From Ziziphus jujuba (taxonomy: Eukaryota > Streptophyta > Magnoliopsida > Rosales > Rhamnaceae), in contig NC_083389.1 in assembly GCF_031755915.1 (NCBI RefSeq), positions 18,097,001 through 18,161,000 on the forward strand: a stretch of DNA of 64,000 nucleotides, in the 5' to 3' direction. Below the pieces are notes generated by a model that was not told the origin of the DNA, did no database searches, and saw nothing but the letters and a program-made list of their open reading frames with translations. Shown piece by piece: positions 23,514 through 37,829 of this stretch (positions within the stretch are counted from its first letter, which is position 1; each line of letters opens with the position of its first letter). A program made the translations under genes and the position numbers.

Positions 23514-25330
23514 CTCTTTAGAAGAAAAAATATTTCCATTATATCTTCATGCGTTTTGTATTGGATATTATATATTTTCTATGGTTCAAAAACAATTTGA
23601 TGTTTATTGCTATGACCGGTATATAATGGTGCTTCTAATTAATTGCCCTGTTATTTTAAAGTTCTACATCGATTACTACTCTTGCAATTTTATTCTATGT
23701 GGATAATAGATAAGATACTATGGAGATTTTAAATCAAAAGAAGCAAAAGTCATAAATATAATGTTGGTCATAGCTTTGTGTTTTAAAAAGTGATTGATCT
23801 TCAAAAGATTACAATGCAACAGCCACTATATTTCAATGCAACAGTCCAAAAGGGGCAAATGGCTCAACTCAGTTTACCCCAGCCTATAGTCACAAGTCAA
23901 CAAATCATACCAAAGTATCAATGATAAAAATAAAAATAAAAATTATCCATGACCCAAAAATTAGAAAGAACTACGTATTAACTTTCTAGAAATTTTCTAG
24001 AGAATAAAACTGAAAACAACATGTACCATAAAGTAAATGGGTGTGTTAGCATAGTTGTCTTCATTTAAAAGCACAACAATTTTCTGGCAATTCTTCAAGC
24101 TGAAACAACTTAATTTGCTTAGAATAATTCATAGCAGGCATTGACATACAATTCTCCAATATCAAATAAGTAACAAAGCTGTGGCGGTTCTAAAAATCCT
24201 GCCGCAATAATTTTTGGAAGATTTCCTCGTTCCATAAACGTTGCCCTTTGAAATCAGGAGTGTGATATATTCACCACAACCTGATCCTTTTGACAGTGTG
24301 CCTTTATATGTTTGTCGTCTTTTAGTTAATACAACACTCCCTTTTAAGCTAAAAGAAGAGGGGGAAAAAAAAAAAAAAAAAAAAAGACATTGCCCAATGA
24401 AACAGATCCTGTTGAACTGGAAGGCAAAAACTTTTGTCCAACACTAATTCGTTCCAACGAGACAAAATAGGGAGTTAAGAGTCTTGTTTGGAGACAAACC
24501 AGTTGAAACCACACCATCAACGGACACTTCACCATCACTCCCGAAGCTTTGACTTGGTTCTTATGCTAGGAGTATTTAGGTAATCTAAAACCTGTAACGC
24601 CGATAGATTGTCATGAGTACTGCTCAGAGCTTTTTGGTTTGGGATGGAAAATTGGACCCATAATCCTCTCAAATTTGCAAGACTTTCAATCATACCAAAT
24701 CTTTATAAACAAACCTCTCTAGAAGGAAAGTGAAGATTTCAAACCTCTTGTACGTGCCAAAGAAAAATAAAAACATAAACATTACTAAACAAGACTAATT
24801 AGTTTGAGTAATGCTAAAGTATCAAAATATTTATCAAATGATGTATATTAATATATAAATAATTTTTTTATTCACTAATCTAATAAAAAATTAATCTTTC
24901 ATTTTTAAATAATATCAATATTTCAATTAATAATATTTTTACATGTATTACTTATATTTGATAAATAAATTTATTGCATACATGCAGCATTAGTAGTTTT
25001 ATCAAACACCCAAATCTAATAAAATTATTTTTATATAACTTCGTTAAAATTAATACCAAAAGGGCTCTTAATACCTTGATTTCCTTTGATTATTCGACAG
25101 TCTATTATTTAAACCGTGAACACGGAATCTTAAGAACATGTCACATATAACTTCCAACTCTAATTACAAGGCGACTTCTAATGGCAAAGCTGTAATCACT
25201 CAAAAAATAAATACAGCTATTACAGCATCAATTATGGAAAAAACTTGTCAACAAAAATTTACAACTTCATAAAATAATACACATATTTTTCTCCTCTTTC
25301 TTTTGGTTGGGTGTTAGAAGGTGGTTCCCA
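23514..25330. other. Intergenic DNA and 3' flank of the receptor kinase gene
   Basis: No conserved coding region was recognised. An A run lies at about 24364-24385. The right part probably contains the 3'UTR of the kinase gene, but I cannot place its polyadenylation site with certainty. Confidence 0.45.
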
Positions 25331-25457
25331 AACCTACACATGGCAGAATGGCTTAAGAGGGTTTTCTTTAAATGCAAATCCAGGATAAAAGAAAGAACAC
25401 AACCAGAAAAGAAACGGAAAATAAAAAATTATGTACTTGATACACCAACCAAAATAA

Positions 25458-28400
25458 CTACCGAGCGCTTGGCTGTGCGATAGTATCGTCAAGTGACAAG
25501 AAATTGTCATTTCCACCCATATCAAGAGAACCTAACATCAGTGACGAATGAGCAGAATTCCTCGATGTATTATCAGAGTTACTATCTCTTACCATTGCAG
25601 CTTCTCTTTCCATTGATATGGCATCTTGGATTTCCTTGAGAACTTCTGAAATTGATGGTCTCATATATCCATGCGGTTGAACACACATTAAAGCTTTCTC
25701 GGCTATCTTCCACATTGATTGGATGTCGAATTCATTGCCTAGAGAGGGATCAATAATTCCTTGAATGTCACCACTCTCAATGTGTAGTTTTGCCTGAGTT
25801 ATAAAAGCAGATAACATAGTCACTAATAAGTTAAATGCAATAAAATGAAGAAAAGAGTCGCCCAATTTAAAAACATAAAATGTATATTAGATTCTCAGAA
25901 GTTACATAAATGACAATATATTACTTTTTGTACCATGTATCAGATTTGCATCGGGTACTTTCCTTTTTTTTTTTTTTTTTTTTTTTTTTGGCCCCCTTCA
26001 AGGACACCAGAATAGTAAGGAAAACCCACAAGGAAACGGGGCCTTGAATGGTAATAATATCAAAGGGTGTTATCATGCAACTAGGCATAGAGATAATAGA
26101 TTAACGTGAATTGTTCATAGGAAAAAAAATATATATGTAAATCATAAGCTTAGCCCTCGTTTGACCACGTACTTCAAAATTGCTTTTTAAATTTCAAAAA
26201 TGAAAATCGTCTTTGAGAGGCACAAAATTGGGTGTCTAAACCAGAATTTTTTTTATTTTTTATTTTAAATAGGAGATGGCCAAACAAGCTCTTAGCTCTT
26301 AAATTACCCTTCCTAACGAAAGACTTACCCACTGGACAATATTACGGCAATTAACACCAAAATTTTCATTAGATATTGCTTCTTGACCAGATATCAGCTC
26401 GAGAAGAATGACACCAAAACTATACACATCGCTCTTATCGGTCAACTGTTGAGAGATATAGTACCTGCATACAGAAGAAAAAATTATATATTATCTTAAA
26501 GAGTTATAGCATGTAGAAATTTGAACCAAAACTTGAGTTTGGTCTTGTCTTTATAAGCATGATTTTCTGTTGAAAAACCTTTTACCACCAATAAATAATA
26601 AACTGGAGTATTCTACCCACAAAGCCGTTCAATGTGGAATAATCATATATGATTGTTGCAGAATCTTTTCTATCGCATGTAAAACATGATGCTTAAACTG
26701 ATCTTAACCATAGAGAAGATGTTTATGGAAACATATAAAGGGCTTACTCAGGATCTAGATAGCCTACTGTGCCACGAACTATGCTTGACACATGGGAGGC
26801 TCCATCTACGGCAAGTTTAGAGAGACCAAAATCTGAAACCTTTGCTTTCATGTCTTTGTCAAGAAGAATATTACTGCTTTTCAAGTCTCTATGAATAATG
26901 GCTGGAACACAGCCTGTGTGAAGATACTCAATCCCTGAACAAGCAAGGAAACACATGAGTCAGTGCAACTCTATTTTAAAGGAAAGCCTTCTGTAACAGT
27001 TAAAAACCAAACAAACAAATAAATTAAGTACTTCAAAATCCTATAGCTTATAAACCTTTAGCAGCATCTTCAGCAATCTCAAGACGCTTGAGCCAGTTGA
27101 TACTTTGTCCACGTGTTAATGGACCTACAAACAAAATGTAAAGGTTGGCCATCGAAATGCAAACAGATTGACTTCATTACAAGTAAACTTACCATAAAGA
27201 TGTTCCTTGAGAGTTCCATTATGCATGAACTCATAAACAAGCATGCTTCTCCCATCATCTTGGCAATATCCATGAAACTGTACCAGATTCCTGTGATGTA
27301 TCCTTGAAAGAAGAGTTACCTATATTAAGCAGAAGCATGAATCAGTTCCTAAGAACCTGTTTATTAGGTTTAATAAACAAGATTGTCAAGTTACCACTAA
27401 TCCAAAAAGCTTAACATGGTAGAAAGTGGGTCAAACTATGTGGATCAAGTTAATATCGAACCCAAAGACCTTGCCAATTTTGTGTTCAATTATAAACAAC
27501 AGAGTTCTAATACTGTGTTATAGTTACCACTAATTACAAAGTTAAGCTGTTAAGAAGTGGACCCAACCATGTAATCAAGTTAAACATTAGATAGTCCTAA
27601 CGTACACAATACAATAAGATATTTAAGTTTAACGTACCACAATATTATATTAAGAGGAGAAAATAAGATAAGAAAACTTCAAATTTCTTTCCTGTTTTTA
27701 CTTACTACTTGCCAATAAAGGATAAGAAATTATAAACAAAACATAATTTTAAGGTTTTCTATTTTTTTTTTAAAAAAGAAAAAAAAAAGACACACATATC
27801 TAGATAATAGCTGTCAAACTTTCCAGACACACATATCTAGATAATAGCTATCAAACTTTCCAGAATATGTAAAAGGGCTCCCTCATAACCTTGCGCACCA
27901 TCCTTTCTCTAATTCACCTTCTGTTCACTTTCTAGGTGTTTTCATCAAAGTTCAATGCTAAAGTTATCAAACAATCTCACACCACCACTTTATGTTTGAA
28001 TGGTTGTACAAATAAGCCAAATATAGAAGCAACGCAGTACAAGTAGCAGAAAGGTTTAAGGATCTACATAGAGGAGGGGGGAGGAAAGATAATTACACTT
28101 TCATTATACAGATGAGTTACAATAATAGGAATAAGTACCTCATTCGAAAACTCTCGCTTTCCCTGGTAGGAATTACTGGTTAGAGCTTTCACTGCAATTT
28201 CTTTACCATCTTTCATCTTCCCATAATACACAACTCCAAAACCTCCAGAACCAATTTTCTTTTCAAACTTTTTTGTAGCATCTTCAATTTCAGAAAAGGT
28301 AAAGCAATGTGCAGCTTCTGCGGGAGCATTGCTCTTGGAGGATACAAGCATTTGAACGGGTAGGGTATGTCTAGGCTGATCTGTAACAAATTTAAGCAAC

Positions 28401-31400
28401 TTGTTTTGATTTAGTTTCATTTCCTTTTTCACTTGTCAATGACATCTAGGTTCTTAACTTGAATCCAGATTCATACCTCTTTCAGGATGTCTTTTCTTCA
28501 CTTTGCGAATAAAAATGAAAGACACAATAGTAGCTATAAGCAGACCAGCAGCACCAACTGATGAACCAACAACAATATTAACGCGGCTCCCACTTGCACT
28601 CCCTTTATGAAGATTAATGTTTCCAGAATAGCTGCATAGACCAAAAGAAGGATGTAGGAGTATTGATAAATATATCAAAGAAATGAATACATGGTTTTGA
28701 TCAACCAACATTAGGCATCATGAAGCACGAGTGCAAACCTAGCCCTATAACTCTCATAACAATAAAAGTTCACACCATCTCTGCATTTCATCTGTCATTC
28801 TCTAATTACATGGACGGTAACAAATTGGAAGGCCCAAAAGAATGTATTTAGGGACTTTCTTCCTAACTCATGAATCCTACCATATCGGTGTCCTAAATAG
28901 CTTTAATGAAATTTCCTTTTAATGTTAAGTTAGTTCCAATAACTAAGCTATTGTTTTAAGACAGCTTGTAACGCATGGACACAATTAATAATTTATAGAA
29001 CAATTCAATGCTTATTTAGCAAAAAATTAAAATAAAAGTTTATGCTCGACAGATCAATTACTAATATATGTCAGCATGCTAAATTTTGTACACTTTTCAA
29101 CATGCAGATGCTTTTATGGCCTTCAAATTTACATGCAGCAAGTAATACTTACTCCAGAACTAAGTTTCTATTGAGAAGACCCCTCGGCACTGTTCCAGAA
29201 AGCAAATTGTTTTGCACATGCCTGCAGTTATCATAATTGGTAAACCAAACCCATAAGCTTTTTAACTCAAATAAATAAATAAAAGGAAGAAGAAGAGGGC
29301 AACAACCATTACATACACAGGAAAAAATAAATAAAATAAAATAAAATAAAAAATCAGCCACCCCATAAATAACCTATGCATATTGCATTACTCCAACAGA
29401 CATAACTAACATACATGTAACACAAAACTTACAGTTCCTTTAAATTTGGCAGGTTCAACAGGGAGGAAGGCAGTGGACCCGTCAATTGATTGTTTTCAAG
29501 ATGACTATGCAAAGCAAAGATCTTTGATTAGCTTAAGTTTTATAAATACATGATTATAAGGAAAAGTCACTTGACATTACATAATTCTCAAGTCCACACA
29601 TCCACTGAAATCAGGTATTGGACCAGTCAGTGAATTCCCATCAAGCCATCTGCAACCACAAGATAAATGGATATGGCACTATTATCAACATCAAGTTTCA
29701 TGGAACTAGACTTGCAAACAATAACCATCATCCAGAAAAAACAATATGCTATGCAAAAACTTACAATTCCACTAGTCCACTCAACATTATCAAGTCTGAA
29801 GGGATATTCCCAGTCAAATTCTTTTTAGACAAAAAACTGCCAAATATGAATCAACAAATTAGTTGTGATTGGATTGGAGAAATTTCTACTTTAAGAAGCA
29901 TAGGATTTGGCAGAAGCATAATGACATCAATTAAACCTTAAAAAAGAATTAACCTTTACATTGAAACTACCCTTGGTTGTGGATCTGAGTTACATTGAAC
30001 CCAAGACCACGGCACTGGCAGGCAAGGATCACCACCTTCTTGGGCCCAGTCTGCTGATAAGTAGCCTGAAACTACATTAGCAATAATGTCCCCTACAATT
30101 TATACAAACCCCAGTATTAGAGATGCCTGTTCAAAAGTTCATCGGAAAATGGTGCCTAAGAAAACAAACTACATAAACAAACCCAAACCACACCACACCT
30201 CTTAAGTAGTAACTGTACTGTACCCGAAAATCTAGATCTCAGATCAAGAAGTAAAATGATACATGCACTTAAGAAATGAGCATTGCACTTACCATCTATA
30301 GACCCGACATTTTTCTCCAAATACTTATTTATCTCCATTGCATTCAAGAGAGGCCCTCTGGAAGAATCAGATGTCTTCCCAAACCTAAAAGATAATACAA
30401 AAGGAAGGGAAAGATTGGTAAATCCTGGCTCATAGAGACGATATTTTCCTTGAGCATTTTCTTCAATGTTAACTATAGCCTTGCTGATTTCAGGATTGCC
30501 CGGAAGCACCAATCTAAACTTTCTGGATTCATCTGGAGCAAGATCTTCAATTTCTGCGAAGTAGGTGAATGCCCATCCAGGACCAGGAAAGCCATCCAAG
30601 TTCAACCGGTAAGTTAATGATCCATTTGTTCCTACCACAGCTGTCTGCATAACCTTTACAGGTGGTCTGTCATCCCTGTTAACATCAATTGGCAGTTTGG
30701 TTGACACTTTTTTAGTTCCAGTAGCAACATCAACAAGGTAATTTGCTTTCTTCAGAGAGTCTGACTCCCATATCCTATCAAAAGGGTCATCAGGATACCT
30801 GAAATTAACAAACAGGTTTTCTTTAGAAATAAAAACGAAGAAAAAATGAAAAAGATAATTCTCACATCACGATAAAGTGGCAAGGTAGAAAACTTTTGCA
30901 AGTTTTTATTTCCTGCAATAACATAAGTATTATCATTTTCACCAATTTAACTTTCTAAATCAACTTTCTGATTGTTAAGCTGAAAAGCATTTCAAGTATA
31001 AAAAATACTTAAAACAACGTACGTATATATATATATTTTTTCCTATTATAAGGCTTGATGGTGCATCACATGAAAATGCATTCAGTAGAGCAGGTCGCAA
31101 AGAACTTCCAAAACCTGATATTTTTTAGCATACCTAATTGGAGCTTCACTATCAGCACCAAAGTTTATCCTTGCCGAGATACTAAGGTAGAACTGGGCTT
31201 CAAATTCTGTATAGTACATTGAACCATTGAATTGCCGAAGCTCAAGGGTGGATATAAAAGGCTGCCCTGTTGTAGCATTGGATAAACACACACTGACAGT
31301 AGGACTTGAAGCTAGAAAAATTAGCTCTCTCATCTCAATAGTATTAGCATCCGAGATAACGATGGTGGACCAATGGGTTGCCCCAATAGAAATGTCAAAT

Positions 31401-32418
31401 TTTGGATAAACATTATTGTTGTCAAAGTTACCATACAAGAATGTTGCTCTGATAAGGTACCTAGTCCTACTTGAGACATTAAGCGTGTAACAATACTTTC
31501 TTGAATCTGCAGGAAAGTGCCTCAGCGACATATATTGTGTTCGGGACTCGTTTTCGACTGATATATTCGTTGTTTCTCCATACTTAAGATTGTCAGGACT
31601 CCATTCGAGTCCAAGTTCATCTCTGAAGCCTTCTTTACCTCCACAATCCAAACTCACAAACCCTGCTTCGACAAGATTATTATAGTAAACATCAGCAGTG
31701 GTTGGAAATGCTTTTGTTTGAAAAGAATAAAAATCCAATCCAATCTTGAACTGTTTCTGGCAATTACTATTATTATTATTATTATTATTTTTACTGCAGA
31801 CAATGACATAGACCCAGAAAATTCTTTTATAACTTCAAGAAATTCCAAATTTCCGATCCAAACAGAACAATTAAGATCGCAGTTTAAAGTTAGTGTAGCT
31901 GATTGAAGTAGGAAATTCTATCAACTTCAACTTAGGAGCTAAGGTCAGCTAAAATCATCATTTAAACCAAGAAAAAAGGGAAAAAAAAAAAATTCTAAAC
32001 ACTGAAAAGAGAATTATATTTGATAGGCCACACTAAGCAAAGATTGTTCTTCCGTGAAGAATATTAGGTAATCAAGAACCTTTTTTTTTTCTTTTTCTTT
32101 TTTTCTTTTTTCCACTAAAGCAAGAATCAAATTTCCTCAGAGAATCTTTTTTTTTTTTTTTTTTCCACAACGGAGGTCGAAACTCAGAGAATCTGAAAGA
32201 ACATCCAGCACTCCAAATCCAGAGCACCGAAAAAAGAATTCAAAAACTCAGAACAATAATCATAGAGGAACGAGAAAGACGACGCTACAAAACACATATA
32301 CGGATACGTGTACATATATATGTGTTTCATGAATCATACCTGGCATCTGAGCAAAGGATGAATCCATGACAAGAAGTAGAGCAGAAACGAGAAAGAAGAC
32401 GAAAAGCTTGCTCGCCAT
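25458..32418 (-). CDS. Malectin-like LRR receptor serine/threonine kinase (At1g67720-like), 15 exons, 926 aa
   Basis: A plasma-membrane receptor kinase expected to sense an apoplastic ligand. Exons (minus): 32418-32340, 31662-31134, 30798-30293, 30092-29960, 29836-29765, 29649-29581, 29504-29433, 29221-29153, 28631-28477, 28380-28139, 27319-27193, 27124-27056, 26934-26748, 26464-26329, 25793-25458. All introns are GT-AG and phases agree, giving 2781 nt. Domains: signal peptide ([20 protein letters not shown]), malectin-like region from GFVSLDCGG, four to five LRRs on 69/72-nt exons ([35 protein letters not shown]), TM helix ([16 protein letters not shown]), then kinase. The glycine loop [11 protein letters not shown], lysine IAVK, catalytic HRDLKSSN and DFGLSK are all present, so it should be active. 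Length and exon pattern match LRR-I clade kinases. Ligand unknown. Confidence 0.95.
25968..25989. repeat. Poly-T tract in the last intron of the kinase gene
   Basis: A run of more than twenty T bases lies just upstream (in plus-strand order) of the MITE in the same intron. It may be the tail of a retrosequence, but I saw no accompanying element. Confidence 0.6.
26153..26291. mobile_element. Tourist/Harbinger-type MITE in the last intron of the kinase gene
   Basis: The 139-bp insert is flanked by TTA on both sides (26150-26152 and 26292-26294). Its ends, GCCCTCGTTTGACCACGTAC and, read inward from the right, GAGCTTGTTTGGCCATCTCC, are similar inverted repeats. It lies wholly within the intron between exons 14 and 15. 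Confidence 0.65.
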
Positions 32419-32534
32419 TTTTGGAGTGTCAAAAAAAAACAAAATACAGAGAAACGAAGTGAAAAACGAAAACGGCTGAAGAAGAAGAAGATAAGAAAAA
32501 AATAAAAATAAAATAAATAAAATAAAAATTAAAA

Positions 32535-32560
32535 AGGTGAGAGAGAGAGAGAGAGAGAAG
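32535..32560. repeat. (GA)n tract in the 5'UTR/promoter of the kinase gene
   Basis: A GAGAGA run lies about 120-140 bp upstream of the kinase ATG; on the coding strand it is a CT-rich tract, common in plant 5'UTRs. Further CT-rich stretches on the coding strand lie at about 32655-32670 and 32860-32880. Confidence 0.7.
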
Positions 32561-32599
32561 GCTAAACTGCCATTGAGGACGAGAAGGGCATTTTGAGAA

Positions 32600-35095
32600 A
32601 TGGATAAAATAAAACCGGAAAAAAAAAAAAAAAAAAAGAAGTGGATTCTCTTGGGGGGGAGAGAGAGAGACAATGTGAACGATTTTAGAGAGAAGGGAGG
32701 CGGAGGAGGTTTGTTGACGGTGCGTTGCAGGAGTAGGAAAGCTGGTGGTGGTGTTGTATTGGGGTGGTGGTGGGGAGGGGGAATGTGGGAGCCACAGGTG
32801 TGAAAAGCACTGCGAAGGAAGACAAGGAGGCGACTGGCGCAGTCATGGGTATGGTGGTTAGAGAGAGAGAAAAAAAAAAAAAGAAAAGAGGGAGAAGAGT
32901 GAAGGAATGTCACACTATCATGTGGAAAAGTTCAGCAGTTGGTACATATACGGCACCAATCGAAAGGACGAGATTCGTCCATGCTAGATGGGGTCCACAT
33001 CCCCCCACCATTTGTTTTTGCTCCACGTCACATCATATCATCTCCTCCTCTCTCCTGCTTTATTATTATTATTATCATCATTTTTTTGGTTAATTTATTA
33101 TGGCCTCTTTCACTTTCTCTTGCCTCAACTCCGTCTAATTTCGGTCTTCCTTCTGTTGATTATTGGACTCCCTCTCCTCCACGCTCCCTTCCTTTGTACT
33201 GTGCTCCACGCATTTCTTTCTTCTTTATATTTTCAATTTTCAATTTTTTTTTATTTTTTTATTTTTTTAACTTCCACCTGGAACTGGAAAATCTGAATCT
33301 GAATTGTATAATTGTAGATTTTTTTGTTTCCCAAATAATATGGTCAAGTCTTATTGAGCTTTTCGTATTCTTCCAAAAACATAATAATTAATAAATAAAA
33401 TTTTGTATACAAATATGATGACGCCAATTTTATCTTCTTTTTCTTTCATTTAAAAAATGTCTTTTTCAAAAAAAAAAAATTTCAAAATTGTTTTTCTTGT
33501 TCCAAAATAATCACCTGGAAATCTAAATTTGAATCCCATAAATTGTAAATTGATCAATTATTTTTTTTTTAAATGATGCTATTTACCAAATATATATATT
33601 TTTTACAACAGTGTTATTGTATTTCCTTTTCAAAAATTTAGGATATGTTTTGTTTTTTACTGTCACATTATTTAATGGCCCTATTATTACCTTCTTCTTT
33701 TTCGTTATTTTCTAACTGCTAGCAAGTTTACACTTTCTTTTACTTGTTTTAAAAAGGTTTTTCTTTTTAACTCATTATATTGGCAATTGCAAAAATGAGA
33801 AATTTATATATATATATATATATATATGATTAGATTTAGAGGGATTGCAATACATGCAAAGATGAGGGGCATCAAAACAATCACGATTTTGGCAAAAAAT
33901 ATAATATAAATAAATGCAGTGGATATTCTTGGACAGAATATGACCAAACAAGACTAGTTTAGGGAAGAAAATTATATTATAAGTTCTAAATTCCAGACAC
34001 ATACAACCAAGCAAAAAAATAATTGACCCCCAAAAAAAAAAAAAAAACCAAGCATAAAAAGATCATGTAATCCAAGCAATCACATGCACCATGTTTATCT
34101 AGTACTAACTTCTTTACCCTCTGATTAAAGAAAAAAAAAAAAAAACAAAGAATCAATCATCGTTGATCAAAATGAAAAAAAATATATATATAGATGAAGG
34201 AATAGAGAAATAAAGAATTATGTTTCTTGACTTCTTCTGAAGGAACTAATGATTTATTGTGTTGATTCTAAGGAAATTGAAAACGACAGAGATGTGAAAA
34301 AGGAATGAAAGAAGAAGCTGCTCTGAGCGTTTACCTGCGAAACAATTATTAATTTTCTCATTTAATGTGTAGGGTCCCCGTAGTGGCTGGAATTTGGGAT
34401 AAGGGATTGACCAGGCTGTCGGACATGGTCGGTTTGGTCATGACGTATCAAGTCAATATTCAATTATAGTTAGTTGTAGAGATGTTTATTTTGGCAATAA
34501 TAAATCCATTTCATTAGTAATTTGGTTTTGTATTTTAAAAAATAAATTATTTAAATTATTATTTGAAATACAAATTTTATAAATAATTATTTATTAATAG
34601 TTAAAAATAGTATTTTTTTCTTTCAAAATTTAAATTGATTTCTATCAAATCCAATTATATCCAAAGCAATAATATCGCTTTATATTGAATTAGTGTAGAG
34701 AATAAGTTTTGGATTAAATTTAGACTTAAGTTTGTAAAGATTAAATTTTAGAATTTAAAATATTAAATAGATGAAACCTTAGATTTTGGTATTTTTATGG
34801 TAAAAAGATAGTCAAACTTTTTATAAAAATCTTATTACATTTTTTAAAAATGAAAATACTTAATTTTGGAATAGAATAAATAAACAAAATTGGTTACAAC
34901 TATTATTTTTTAACTAAATAATGCAGAGGAATATAAATATTAAATAAAACAAACAAAAATATTATTAATTTGAATATGTATTTTAATTATTTATATTTTA
35001 ATCGCTTCTGGTTTGAAGCAGTTTCTTTCTTTTCTTTTTTTGTTTTAACAAATATAATTACAATAAAATAACTAATTCAAATAAGTTTAAATGTT
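32600..35095. other. Intergenic DNA upstream of the kinase gene
   Basis: Pyrimidine-rich tracts and (TA)n (about 33806-33827) dominate. A more complex island at about 34370-34460 contains TTGACC and TGACGT motifs of W-box and bZIP-site type, but I cannot tie it to a gene. Open frames here are low-complexity. Confidence 0.4.
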
Positions 35096-35099
35096 TTAA

Positions 35100-36030
35100 A
35101 AGATGTAAGGTGTCGCGAGGGCGGCAAGATCAAATCTTAAGCCTTATGAGTTTATACATGTCTAGGCGTAAAAAGGTATTTCGTAATTATATTATTATTT
35201 TAATTATTATAAGGCTACTAAATAAATAAAATAATTTATATTTTAAATGTTAAAATATATATATATATAAGTTTATATTACCTTTGTATGGGCAATAAAT
35301 ATGAATTAATATGTAATTGATCATAATAGATTTATAAAAATTTATGTTTTCCAAATTTCCAACAATAAATTAGTTTTAAAACTCTATCAGTATCTAAGAA
35401 TTCATAGATTAATACATACTTTAACTATTACTATAATCTAACTATTATCTAATTCTTTATTGGATTCTAATTCAATATTTACATCTTATCCAACTCATCT
35501 TACATGTCATCCGATACAAAATCAATTTCCTTAGGCTCCTTAATTTCAAATTGAGCATTTTTAGAACCTTTTTTAAGTGGTAACATATCATTCTCCATCT
35601 TATCATCATTTTCATCATCATCACAATTTTCGGCAATCCATGAATGTGCATTACTAGTATTATTTGCTAGTAAAGTTTCTAATTCATTTTTTCCTTTTTT
35701 TGTTAAATTTTCTGTCTAATTCTTTCATCCTTATATATTATGTTTCTATTTTTTTTTAAGAAAAAAAACTTAATCTTAAAAAAGTTTTCATTTTTTAACA
35801 ATATTTTTTATTTTTTATTTTTATTTTTTAATTTCTTATGAATTGTTTTTTAACATTTTTTTAAAAATAATATTAGGACAAAAAAAAAACTTTGAACAAA
35901 AAGCCTTGGACCTAGGAGCGTATTAGACGTTCAACCCAGCATTGATTGCTTTTTTCTAAACCTTGTTACTATAAGAGACTTATCTAAAAGCATCATGCCT
36001 AGACGATGCCTTTTCCCACCATTTAGAATA
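35100..36030 (-). mobile_element. Possible decayed hAT-like element
   Basis: Near the left end is GTCTAGGCGTAAAAAGG, and near the right end GCCTAGACGATGCCTTTT. This resembles the GTCTAGGC-type ends of some plant hAT elements. Between them the minus strand (about 35640-35440) reads an acidic, coding-like segment: SWIAENCDDDENDDKMENDM and IKEPKEIDFVSDDM. I could not find the BED finger or the dimerisation domain. The call rests on weak end similarity. Confidence 0.25.
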
Positions 36031-37783
36031 CTATTAATTAGATAGGATTGGTCAGTTTAGCCAGCTTAGTTTTTTGGCACATCTCTAGCTATTGATGTTA
36101 TTTATTAGTATTTTATTTTTTAATCATGTTTATGGAGAATTGTTAGAATTTTGATGGAAGGAGGGAGAGGAAAGCAAAAACCTTTTTATTTATATATTTT
36201 TTGATAGTGTGGAGAAAAAGTAAAAACCCATTACGAGCATATAAGCTCTTATTTGATCATAGCATAGGAAAAATCACCTTTTTTAGTGGAAGTAGAAAAA
36301 TAAATACTTTTTAGTTTTAAAATCAATTTACTGTTTATCAAAAACTAAATATAGTTTGATACAAGCTTAACTAAAGCTAATGGTCTTTTATTTATTTATT
36401 TATTGATAAGGCAAAGGCTAATAGTCTTGAAGAGGGTCTCACATAAGATTATTATATTATATATTCACGCCAAGTAAAGGTAAAATAAATAGTGTCAAAT
36501 AATTAAGAAGATGGGTGTGGTTGGCATTGGAAATTTGGAATATTTTGTGAAGTTGACATAAATAAAGTCATTTATCTGCTAATTATTATTATTTATTTTG
36601 TGTGTGGCTTTGATTTGGCATGGGGTGTCATTGGGATGCCATACAAATTTTATTGGATGTTTGATGTTGATTAGCTAAAAGAAGATTCCAATTCCAAGTG
36701 AATATTTTGTTCCAATTCTTGTACAATTGTTGTGTTTATTTTACACAAGTTTCTATGTATTCACTTTTTATGCTAAAACACAGATTAAGTGGTCAAAGTT
36801 GCATGATGGAGATGTATAGAACACCATAAGGAGCCAAAGAGCCAAGGAGCCATTTGTCAAACTGTCAATCAAACAAACCATGAAAAGCACCACTAACATT
36901 TGTCAACTGAATCTTTTGACAGAAAAATAAAAGAAATTCCTTGTTATATAGTTTTTACTATGCCAGTTACACATTTTATACATTGAAAATTAGTACACTT
37001 CTTATATGATATTTCATTTAGGACAATTCAGATAATAATAACAACTAATGATAATTCTTACATGTTGATCAGTCCTCTCAGCCAAATAAATAAATAAATA
37101 ACAATTTACACCTAATATCTATTTGTCAAGAAGTAGAAATGACCAAGGAAATTTTATATTTTGATTTTTTAAATTTGTTTAGTTAAAATCTTTTTTAAGT
37201 TTCTTAAATATTTGTTAAAATCGTAATTTTAATTCCTACTTTTAAAGCTTAAAGTTATTTAAAAGATCTTGATTTACTTCAACTATGTTCTGCATCCTTT
37301 TTTTCCATTAATAAGTTTTTCTTTTCAAATATATATGTATATCATAGATTTCATTACTCCCTTATTTATTTGAAAATTAAAACTTATAATACATTTACTA
37401 TTTTTGAAAATTGTTCTAACTCTTTCTTTTCAAAAAAAGGAATTTTCCCACTGTAACTTTTTGAATGATGTGTAAACTTTCTTTTTGACAAGGAGATCTA
37501 CGCTAACAAACATTAGCACTTTATGCATACTTTTTTATTGTAAAAAAGAAATGAGCTTAATAATCATTTTAAAATTAAGTTAATTTTATTTTTAAGTAAA
37601 TCTGGTATGATTATATTTGGTAAGTATGAATGTGTAATTCTTGTAAATATAAAGGTTATCCGGCACATTTTAACAAAATTTATATGCTAAATAAAGAGAA
37701 CATTCATGAATACCTTAATTGAATCAATATGTAAGGCCACAACGTGGAGCAGTTCATGGATCAAAATAAAAAATATATATGTA

Positions 37784-37829
<46 letters not shown>

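Noticed and set aside
32260..32913. 217-codon open frame extending upstream of the receptor kinase start
   Set aside because: The upstream part is CT-rich leader sequence. Only the last part, from ATG 32418, encodes the signal peptide, and the true exon ends at the donor 32340.
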